Shown here: in pieces, positions 24,999 to 32,280 of the stretch | Layout: each line of letters begins with the position of its first letter | Numbering within the stretch: the stretch's first letter is position 1 | NCBI GenBank assembly: GCA_963849115.1 | Contig: CAWKGK010000001.1 | Span: forward strand, 186,001-250,000 | DNA: 64,000 nt | Source of the DNA: JACDAL01 sp963849115 | Lineage (GTDB): Bacteria; Actinomycetota; CADDZG01; WHSQ01 | Direction: 5' to 3' | Program-made: the position numbers and the translations under genes | Notes under the pieces: model-generated | Seen by the model: only the letters and a program-made list of their open reading frames with translations | Told to the model about the DNA's origin: nothing | Databases searched by the model: none

Positions 24999-26417
24999 TC
25001 AGGCCGCCGGCACTCGCAGCTCGATCCTGGTCCCCCCGTCGACCTCGACCTCGAAGCTCCCTCCCAGCTCGGCGACCAGCGTCCGCACGATGTTCAGCCC
25101 CAGGCGGGAGCCAGCAGGTGCCTCCTCCGGCATCCCCACCCCGTCGTCCCGCACAACCACCACAGCCATGCCCTTCTCCCGGGCCAGCTCGACGATCACA
25201 GTCCCGGCGGCGATGTCCGGGAACGCGTGCTCGATGGAGTTCTGCAGCAACTCCGTTACGGCCACCGACAGGGGTGTGGCGATATCCGCCCCCAGTGCGC
25301 CGGTCGAGCCCGCCACCTTGATCTCGATCTGCCGGTCGGGCAGGACCAGGCCCTCGGAGACCATGCGTGCAATGCGCCGGGCGACGTCGCCGAACTCGAC
25401 GATGTCTGAAAGCTCCTCGGAGAGGGTTTCGTGAACGAGAGCGATGGAGCTCACGCGCAGAACGCTCTCCGTAAGCGCCGCCCGTCCCTCGGCCGAGTCG
25501 AGCCGGCGGGCCTGCAAACGGAGCAGGCTGGCGATGGTCTGGAGGTTGTTCTTGACCCGGTGGTGGATCTCCCGGATGGTGGCGTCCTTGACGGAGATGA
25601 CTCGGTCCTTCTGGCGCAGCTCGGTCACATCTCGCGCCAGCACCAGGCCGCCGGTGACCTGTGCCTCCTCGAGCAGCGGCATGACCCTCAGAAGGACATG
25701 GGTACCCCCGTGAACCAGCTCGCCGTCGATGAGGCGCCGGCGGGCGAGCGCCTCTCCGATGGGAGTAGGTCCCGGGCCGATGTCGTCCAGCCACGACCCG
25801 ACCGCGTTCTGCCTCACGTCCAGCCGGCTCAACGCCGACAGTGCGTTGGGCGACGCCCATGTGATCCTTCCCGAGCGGTCGAGGAGAAAGAGACCGTCGC
25901 CCACCCGCGGCCACTCTCCTTGAGGCACGTCGCGCCACGGGAAAAGACCCTCCGAGACCATCCTCGATACCTTGTCGGCCGTCTCCAGGTAGACGCCCTC
26001 CAGGAGTCCGGGGCGCCTCGAGGTGGAGGGGCTCCCCTCCTTGGTCAGCACCGCAACGACCTTTGAGCGGTAACACACCGGCACCGCATCCATGCGGATA
26101 GGGACGCCGTCTACGAGGACGGGGTCATCCTGCCCCCAGATGAGTCCCTCCCGATAGGCGCGCTCGACGATGGGCTGCTCTGGCTGCGTGACCCGAGTAC
26201 CCACCATGTCCTGGGGATAGAGGGTCTGGGAGGTGAAGGGTCGCACCTGGGCGCAGATCTGGAAGACCTCCTCGTCCGCGACCTTGACGTAAAGCAGGAG
26301 GTCGGAGAAGGACAGGTCCGCCAGTACCTGCCACGACGACACCAGTCGCCTGAGGTGCTCGGCCTGGCCTGCGGAGAGCCCCGAGATGCGGCGGATGCGA
26401 CCCTGCAGGGTGGTCAT
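24999..26417 (-). CDS. pdtaS: Sensor histidine kinase, PdtaS-like (HisKA_2)
   Basis: A soluble kinase of 472 residues with the layout of mycobacterial PdtaS: an N-terminal GAF-like domain (about 10-140), a PAS domain (about 170-270, DGLFLLDRSGRITWASPNA), the HisKA_2 phosphoacceptor motif IREIHHRVKNNLQTIASLL and a HATPase domain (VTELLQNSIEHAF, VRDDGVGMP). The likely phospho-His is in IHHRVKNN. I prefer ATG 26417 over the longer frame to 26492. Its partner is the ANTAR regulator just upstream on the same strand (96 bp). PdtaS-PdtaR in mycobacteria senses copper, nitric oxide or c-di-GMP depending on the report; the signal here is unknown. Confidence 0.85.
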   Translation of the reverse strand: MTTLQGRIRRISGLSAGQAEHLRRLVSSWQVLADLSFSDLLLYVKVADEEVFQICAQVRPFTSQTLYPQDMVGTRVTQPEQPIVERAYREGLIWGQDDPVLVDGVPIRMDAVPVCYRSKVVAVLTKEGSPSTSRRPGLLEGVYLETADKVSRMVSEGLFPWRDVPQGEWPRVGDGLFLLDRSGRITWASPNALSALSRLDVRQNAVGSWLDDIGPGPTPIGEALARRRLIDGELVHGGTHVLLRVMPLLEEAQVTGGLVLARDVTELRQKDRVISVKDATIREIHHRVKNNLQTIASLLRLQARRLDSAEGRAALTESVLRVSSIALVHETLSEELSDIVEFGDVARRIARMVSEGLVLPDRQIEIKVAGSTGALGADIATPLSVAVTELLQNSIEHAFPDIAAGTVIVELAREKGMAVVVVRDDGVGMPEEAPAGSRLGLNIVRTLVAELGGSFEVEVDGGTRIELRVPAA

Positions 26418-26513
26418 GAGCGCCGGCTTGAATCGGGTCCTTTGAATACAACTTTGTACCCCTGCCCACATCTGGTGTGGGCACAGCGCCAAAGTACGTG
26501 GCAGCGGCTCGCC

Positions 26514-27131
26514 TCAGGCTCCCAGGACGTCCTCGGCCACCTCCCGCAGGGGTCGCCGCTGATCCATTGCTCGCTTCTGCAGGAAGCGGAAAGCGGCGGC
26601 TTCGCTCATCCCGTCGCGATCCATCAGCACCCCCTTGGCCCGATCGACGAGCTTGCGCACGGCGAGCTGCTCGGACACCGAGGCGGTCTCCTTCCTGAGC
26701 GCCGACAGTTGCGAGTAACGAGCGAGCGCTATTTCGATGGCGGGCATGAGGTCGGCCTTCTGGAACGGTTTCACGACATAGCCCATGGCGCCGGCCTCAG
26801 CCGCCCTATGGACCAGGTCTCGCTGAGAGAACGCGGTCAGGATAAGCACTGCGCCGAGGTCCTGCTCGGTGATGCGCTCGGCCGCCTGGAGGCCGTCGAG
26901 ACCCGGCATCTTGATGTCCATGATTACGAGCTGGGGCCGTTGCTCCCGGGCGAGGCGCACGGCGGCGTCGCCGTCGGCGGCCTCCCCGACGACCTCGAAT
27001 CCCTCCTCCTCGAGCATCTCTTTGAGGTCGAGCCGGATGATGGCCTCGTCTTCGGCCACCACGACCTTCGACCTGCTCTGATGGACCACGCTCGACACCC
27101 CGAGTTGAGTCGGACTAACCGGAGCGAGCAT
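26514..27131 (-). CDS. pdtaR: ANTAR-domain response regulator, PdtaR-like
   Basis: A 205-residue regulator with a receiver domain (VVVAEDEAIIRLDL, phospho-Asp in LVIMDIKMPG, LTAFSQ, YVVKPF) and a C-terminal ANTAR RNA-binding domain (about 150-200: VDRAKGVLMDRDGMSEAAAF, FLQKRAMDQ). ANTAR proteins bind paired stem-loops in mRNA leaders and prevent transcription termination. The gene is divergent from gltB, whose leader holds a terminator, which makes that leader a natural candidate target. The first 20 residues are a non-conserved extension, so a later start is possible. Confidence 0.88.
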   Translation of the reverse strand: MLAPVSPTQLGVSSVVHQSRSKVVVAEDEAIIRLDLKEMLEEEGFEVVGEAADGDAAVRLAREQRPQLVIMDIKMPGLDGLQAAERITEQDLGAVLILTAFSQRDLVHRAAEAGAMGYVVKPFQKADLMPAIEIALARYSQLSALRKETASVSEQLAVRKLVDRAKGVLMDRDGMSEAAAFRFLQKRAMDQRRPLREVAEDVLGA

Positions 27132-27214
27132 ACGGCAGGATCCTCGCGCGGCCTGAGTACGGGTTCGATATCCTAGGGGGCGCCGGGCGCGATGACCCTC
27201 ACACCTCGCCGCCC

Positions 27215-27243
27215 TTGAACTTGGGCGCAGAAGCCGCTAGATT
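27215..27243 (+). promoter_or_regulatory. Putative housekeeping-sigma promoter of gltB
   Basis: TTGAAC at 27215-27220 and TAGATT at 27238-27243 are separated by exactly 17 bp. Transcription would begin near 27250, only about 10 nt before the terminator hairpin and about 60 nt upstream of the gltB start. It is a good match to the -35/-10 consensus for a main sigma factor. Confidence 0.55.
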
Positions 27244-27258
27244 CCTCGGACGAGCAAG

Positions 27259-27291
27259 GGCGCTCCGCTGATCCGGCGGAGCGCCTTTTTT
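27259..27291 (+). terminator. Intrinsic terminator in the gltB leader (possible attenuator)
   Basis: A 10-bp perfect GC-rich stem (27259-27268 with 27276-27285), a 7-nt loop and a run of six T (27286-27291) make a textbook rho-independent terminator. It points toward gltB and ends 18 bp before its GTG start. It cannot be the end of an upstream plus-strand gene, because the neighbour is transcribed in the other direction. It is therefore likely to be an attenuator of gltB or the end of a very short leader RNA. Confidence 0.8.
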
Positions 27292-27308
27292 GTTGGGAAG
27301 GGGAAGAG

Positions 27309-30300
27309 GTGGGGGCTCTCTACAACCGGAGCCGAGACGAGAGGGACGGCTGCGGTATCGGCTTCGTCGCCGACGCCGCCGGCCGCTCGTCGCGCGCGCT
27401 GGTGGAGGCCGCGCTGGAGGCTCTGTGCCGCATGGAGCACCGCGGGGCGGTGGCGGCCGATGCCCTCTCCGGGGACGGCGCCGGGCTCCTGCTCCCGATA
27501 CCGAGAGTCATCGTCCCCCAAGGCGGGGTCGCCATGATCTTCTCGCGCTACGACTCTCACCGCTCCCTGGTGGAGTACGCGTGTGCGAGCGAAGGCATCG
27601 GAGTGGCGTCGTGGCGGCAGGTCCCGATCGACGAAGCCGCGCTGGGAGGGCTCGCTCGCAAGACCCTCCCCGTCATCGAGCAGGCCGTGTTGAAGGTAGA
27701 AGGCGGAGAATCCGAGGAGAACGAGCGCAAGGCCTTTCGGGCTCGGCGCCGCATCGAGGCTGCGGTACGTGCGGAGAGGGCCGATCTCTACATCGCCTCG
27801 ATGTCGTTTCGCACCGTGACTTACAAGGCGCTCTGTGCCGCCGGCCAACTGCAGGCCTTCTATCGCGATCTCTCGAGCCCCGACGTCGAGGCGTGGTGCG
27901 CACTATTCCATCAGCGCTACTCCACGAACACCGCTCCCACCTGGGAGCGAGCCCAGCCCTTCCGGATGCTGGGACACAACGGCGAGATCAACACGATCAG
28001 GGGCAACATCGCGCTCATGCGCGGCCGCGAGGGCGCCCTAGGCGCAGAACAGCGCCTGTGCCCCGAGAACCTGCTGCAGCCCGTGGTCGACGAGCAGGGC
28101 TCTGACTCCCAGGTCCTGGACGAGGCGCTGGAGTTGCTGGTGCGGGGTGGCCGCTCGCTCCAACATGCCGGCAGGATGCTCATTCCCCCGGCGTGGGAGC
28201 ACCATCGCCTAGACAAGCAAACCCGCGGCTTTTTTGACTATCACGCTTGTCTGATGGAGCCGTGGGATGGGCCCGCCGGGCTCGTCTTCGCCGACGGGAC
28301 CGTGGTGGGGGCCGCCCTCGACCGCAACGGCCTGCGCCCACTGCGCATCGCCACCTGTGAAGACGGCTTCGTCGCCTGCGCTTCGGAAGCGGGAGCGGTA
28401 CCGCTCGAGAACCACGGGCTCGTCCGGCGTTTCCGTCTGGGACCGGGTCAGAGTTTCAGCGTGTCGAAGGCAAAAGGAGTCCAGGAGGACCGGGCAATCC
28501 TGGCCGAGCTGGCGGCACGTCGCGATTACGCGCGCGTCGTCTCCACGGGGACGATCCCCTGCTCGCAGGGCACTCCCGCGGCGGCGGCTGGGGCAGAGCT
28601 CACACCCCGTCAGGTCGCCGCCGGTTACACCAAGGAGGAGCTGACCGTCGTCATGCGCCCAATGGCGACTCAGGGCCAAGAGCCCACCTCGTCGATGGGA
28701 GACGACACCGCGCAGCCCCCGCTCGCGCTCATGCCGCGCCCCGTGTGGAGCTTCCTCAAGCAGCGCTTCGCGCAGGTGACCAACCCCCCCATCGACCACC
28801 TCAGGGAGCGGCATGTGATGTCCCTGACGACGCGGCTGGGACCCCGGGCCCCTCTGCTGACAGAGCTCGATGAAGCTGCCGCGCTGCGTCTCTACCGCTC
28901 GTTCGCGCTGTTCCCCTCGGCCGTCGAGGAGCTGGTCGCGGCCGGAGGGAGAGTGCTCGACGCCAGCTTCGACGTCGCCGAGGGCCCTGAGGGGCTCGAG
29001 CAGGCCTGCCGGAGGCTGGCGGATGAAGCCGAAGAGGCCGGACCCCCGTGGGTGATCTGCTCACCACACGAGGTGTCGGTCGAGCGAGCCCCGGTGCCTT
29101 CGGCCCTGGCGGCGGGGGCAGTCCACCATCGCCTGCTGGAGGCGGGGCTGCGTCCGCGCATCTGCGTTGTGGTGGAAGCAGACGATGCCTTCGACTCCCA
29201 CCACGCCGCCTGCCTGCTCACGAACGGCGCCGACCTCATCTGTCCCCGGTTGGCGCTGGAGACGATCACGGAGTTGGCTCACCGGGGCCGGCTCGGCGGC
29301 GCTGTGGGCGCCCCCGAGGCGCAGCGGAACTTCATGCGGGCACTCGAGGACGGAGTACTCAAGGTCATGTCCAAGATGGGCATCTCGGCCCTCGACTCCT
29401 ATCGCGGGGCCCAGATCATCGAGGCGGTGGGCCTGGGAGAAGACGTCATGGCGTTGTGCTTTCCCGGAATCCGCTCGCCACTCGGGGGCTTGGACTTCGT
29501 GGAGCTCGGGGCCGACGTGCTGCTGCGCCACGACGCCGGCTTCTCCCGGGCCGCTCAGCTCCCCAACTACGGGCTCATCAAGCACCGTAGGGGCGGCGAC
29601 TATCACGCTACGAACCCCGACATCGTCGACGCTCTGCACCGGGCCGTGGGTCTCACGGAAGACTCCGAGATCCAGTCGGCTCACGAGCTGCGCCGGGCGA
29701 GCCGAGCCGGAGACCCCGACGCCTACCAGCGCTTTGCCAGGCTTGTCAACGAACGACCGACGTCCGAGCCACGCGATCTTCTGGAGCTGGTGACCGCGAG
29801 TGCCTCTATCGCGGTGGAGGAGGTCGAGCCTGCCTCTTCGATCGCCACCAGGTTCTCGACCGGGGCGATGTCGCACGGGTCGTTGAGCTCGGAGGCGCAC
29901 GAAACTCTGGCGCTGGCGCTCGAGCTGATCGGGGGCAGAGCGAACACGGGAGAAGGCGGTGAGGCGCCGGAGCGCTACCGGGACGCCCGTAATTCCGCCA
30001 TCAAGCAAGTGGCGTCGGGCCGATTCGGAGTCACTCCCGAGTACCTCGCCTCTGCCCAGGAGCTGCAGATCAAGATGGCGCAGGGCTCCAAGCCCGGCGA
30101 GGGGGGTCAGCTTCCCGGCCTCAAGGTCTCGGTTGAGATCGCCCGCCTCCGCCATACGGTGCCGGGGGTCGCTCTCATCTCCCCGCCGCCTCACCACGAC
30201 ATCTATTCGATCGAGGACCTCGCCCAACTCATCTACGACCTCAAGCAAGCCAACCCGGAGGCGGCAGTGTCCGTCAAGCTCGTCTCCTCGGAGGGGGTCG

Positions 30301-31679
30301 GGGTGATCGCCGCGGGCGTGGTGAAGGGCCTCGCCGACGTCGTGCACATCTCCGGATCGGACGGCGGCACGGGCGCGTCGCCGCTGAGCTCGATCAAGAA
30401 CGCGGGGCTGCCCTGGGAGATCGGCCTCGCCGAGACCCAGCAGGCGCTGGTAGCGAACGACCTGCGTGGGCGGGCCCGTATCCGAATCGACGGTGGGATC
30501 AAGACGGGCCGCGACGTGGTGCAGGCGGCGCTCCTGGGAGCGGACGAGGTCTCCTTCGGGACCGCGGCGCTGCTGGCCGAGGGCTGCATTCTGGTCCGGA
30601 CCTGTCATCGCAACACATGCCCGGTGGGCATCGCCACTCAGGACCCGAAGCTCCGGGCCAAATTCCGCGGCACTCCGGAGATGGTGGCGCGCTACCTCAT
30701 GTTCGTGGCCGCGGAGGCTCGCGATCTGTTGGCCGCCCTCGGCCTGCACTCGTTCGAAGAGGCGGTGGGCCGCGCAGACCTGCTCCGTCCCAAGGTGATC
30801 GCCGGAGCGAGGGCGCGCTCCCTCGATTTGTCGGCCCTGCTCGAGCGTCCCGGACAGGGGGCTCGCTTCGTGGCAGGAGTACCGCAGCAGCGACCTCGCT
30901 CGGCCCTCGGCGACCGCCTCGCCTCGGACGCTCTCGGCGGGCTGGAGAGGAGCGAGAGGGTGGAGCTCGCCTACCACATCACGACCTCCGACCGCTCGGT
31001 GGGGGCCCGGCTTGGCTGCGCACTGGCCTTGTCCCCATCCTCTTCACTGGTAACCGCCCGCTTCCGGGGCTCGGCGGGGCAGTCCTTCGGCAGCTTCCTC
31101 TCGGAGGGGATCGAGCTGATCCTCGAGGGCGAGGCCAACGACTACCTCGGCAAGGGGATGGCGGGGGGCCGCATCGTCATCAGGCCGCCGGAGGGGGACG
31201 CCGGGTACCCTTGCCTGGCCGGCAACACCGCCTTCTATGGAGCGACCGGAGGGCAGCTGTACATCGCGGGCGCCGCCGGCGAACGCTTCGCAGTTCGAAA
31301 CTCGGGGGCAGTGGCCGTGGTCGAGGGGACCGGTGACCACGCCTGCGAGTACATGACCGCAGGCGCAGTCGTCGTGTTGGGCCCCACCGGGATCAACTTC
31401 GGGGCCGGCATGAGCGGTGGGGAGGCCTACGTCTTCGACCCCGACGAACTCATCGGATCTCGGCTCAACCCCCAGCTCGTCGCCGCCTACGAGCCCACCG
31501 CCGCCCAACTCACATCGCTGCAGCGGGTGCTCGTCCGCCACCTCGACCACACCGCTTCGCCTCTGGCGCAGGCAATCTTGGGGGCCTGGGAAGAGTCCGC
31601 TGCGGCCTTCCGCAGGATCGCGCCGCTGGCCGAGGTGGCGAGGCTGGAGGGCCTGTTCGAGGGGACCGCGGCGGCCTAG
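27309..31679 (+). CDS. gltB: Glutamate synthase large (alpha) subunit
   Basis: A 1456-residue glutamate synthase: it moves the amide of glutamine to 2-oxoglutarate. The order is class II glutaminase (catalytic Cys near residue 15 in DGCGIGF, exposed after removal of a short propeptide), central domain, FMN-binding synthase domain (about 800-1180, with KPGEGGQLPG and SGSDGGTGASPLSSIKNAG), the 3Fe-4S cluster motif CHRNTCPVGIAT after CILVRTC, and a C-terminal GXGXG beta-helix (MAGGRIVIRPP...). GTG 27309 has a GGGGAAGAGG site. The small subunit GltD is not next to it; the following gene is a MOSC protein. Without GltD it could use ferredoxin or a distant GltD. Confidence 0.93.
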   Translation: MGALYNRSRDERDGCGIGFVADAAGRSSRALVEAALEALCRMEHRGAVAADALSGDGAGLLLPIPRVIVPQGGVAMIFSRYDSHRSLVEYACASEGIGVASWRQVPIDEAALGGLARKTLPVIEQAVLKVEGGESEENERKAFRARRRIEAAVRAERADLYIASMSFRTVTYKALCAAGQLQAFYRDLSSPDVEAWCALFHQRYSTNTAPTWERAQPFRMLGHNGEINTIRGNIALMRGREGALGAEQRLCPENLLQPVVDEQGSDSQVLDEALELLVRGGRSLQHAGRMLIPPAWEHHRLDKQTRGFFDYHACLMEPWDGPAGLVFADGTVVGAALDRNGLRPLRIATCEDGFVACASEAGAVPLENHGLVRRFRLGPGQSFSVSKAKGVQEDRAILAELAARRDYARVVSTGTIPCSQGTPAAAAGAELTPRQVAAGYTKEELTVVMRPMATQGQEPTSSMGDDTAQPPLALMPRPVWSFLKQRFAQVTNPPIDHLRERHVMSLTTRLGPRAPLLTELDEAAALRLYRSFALFPSAVEELVAAGGRVLDASFDVAEGPEGLEQACRRLADEAEEAGPPWVICSPHEVSVERAPVPSALAAGAVHHRLLEAGLRPRICVVVEADDAFDSHHAACLLTNGADLICPRLALETITELAHRGRLGGAVGAPEAQRNFMRALEDGVLKVMSKMGISALDSYRGAQIIEAVGLGEDVMALCFPGIRSPLGGLDFVELGADVLLRHDAGFSRAAQLPNYGLIKHRRGGDYHATNPDIVDALHRAVGLTEDSEIQSAHELRRASRAGDPDAYQRFARLVNERPTSEPRDLLELVTASASIAVEEVEPASSIATRFSTGAMSHGSLSSEAHETLALALELIGGRANTGEGGEAPERYRDARNSAIKQVASGRFGVTPEYLASAQELQIKMAQGSKPGEGGQLPGLKVSVEIARLRHTVPGVALISPPPHHDIYSIEDLAQLIYDLKQANPEAAVSVKLVSSEGVGVIAAGVVKGLADVVHISGSDGGTGASPLSSIKNAGLPWEIGLAETQQALVANDLRGRARIRIDGGIKTGRDVVQAALLGADEVSFGTAALLAEGCILVRTCHRNTCPVGIATQDPKLRAKFRGTPEMVARYLMFVAAEARDLLAALGLHSFEEAVGRADLLRPKVIAGARARSLDLSALLERPGQGARFVAGVPQQRPRSALGDRLASDALGGLERSERVELAYHITTSDRSVGARLGCALALSPSSSLVTARFRGSAGQSFGSFLSEGIELILEGEANDYLGKGMAGGRIVIRPPEGDAGYPCLAGNTAFYGATGGQLYIAGAAGERFAVRNSGAVAVVEGTGDHACEYMTAGAVVVLGPTGINFGAGMSGGEAYVFDPDELIGSRLNPQLVAAYEPTAAQLTSLQRVLVRHLDHTASPLAQAILGAWEESAAAFRRIAPLAEVARLEGLFEGTAAA

Positions 31680-31724
31680 GACGCTCCTCTCCTAAGGGCC
31701 GGCACGCGCATAGCATCGAGACTC

Positions 31725-32216
31725 ATGCAGGTCGAAGCGATCTTCATCACCGAGCGCGGCGGGCAACCCATGACCAGAGTTGCCGAGGTCGAAGCCATCG
31801 CGGGCCGCGGCCTGGCGGGCGATCGCTACCTGAAGCGCACGGGGTACTGGACGGGCACTGATGAATGTCAGGTCACACTGATCGCCGCCGAGGCGCTCGA
31901 GGAGATCACCGCCGAGACCGAGGTCTCGGTCTCGGAGGGTCAGCATCGCCGCAACATCGTCACCCGCGGCGTCGACCTTCACGCGCTGGGCCGCAAGAAG
32001 TTTCGTGTGGGCGAGGCGCTGCTCGCCTTCGACCGGCCCCGGCCCCCGTGCCGCTACATCCAGTCGGTGTCCGAGCGTGGCATGACCAAGGCCCTGGGCA
32101 GGACCCGCGGCGGCATCTGCGCGCGCGTGATCGAGGGCGGCATGATCAGCGAAGGTGACGTCGTCGAGGTGCCCTCGGAGGAGAGCGAGGGCCCCCTTAG
32201 CCGCCTCTTCCGCTAG
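31725..32216 (+). CDS. MOSC-domain protein
   Basis: A 163-residue MOSC (molybdenum cofactor sulfurase C-terminal) protein. Features are a start HR(G/A)-type GLAGDRYL segment, HRRNIVTRGVDL near residue 78, and the Cys-containing PRPPCRYIQSV motif that corresponds to the conserved Cys of the family. MOSC domains are proposed to carry sulfur or bind molybdenum cofactors (YiiM, mARC). It stands alone here with no ferredoxin or reductase domain. It is 45 bp after gltB on the same strand. A link to the CoxL-like molybdoenzyme at 37945 is possible but not shown. Confidence 0.83.
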   Translation: MQVEAIFITERGGQPMTRVAEVEAIAGRGLAGDRYLKRTGYWTGTDECQVTLIAAEALEEITAETEVSVSEGQHRRNIVTRGVDLHALGRKKFRVGEALLAFDRPRPPCRYIQSVSERGMTKALGRTRGGICARVIEGGMISEGDVVEVPSEESEGPLSRLFR

Positions 32217-32280
32217 ACCCTGCTGCTCCCCGAATTCCATCGTTCAAGGCTCGGCCCATCGGCGATCTGAGAATCACTAG

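Noticed and set aside
27132..27308. ANTAR-type RNA hexaloop pair in the gltB leader
   Set aside because: I looked for two hairpins with A-N-N-G-N-N hexaloops before the terminator and did not find a convincing pair; only the terminator and promoter are reported.
29061..30977. 638-codon open frame on the minus strand inside gltB
   Set aside because: It is antisense to well-conserved gltB, has no protein-like motifs and is a product of high GC and codon bias.
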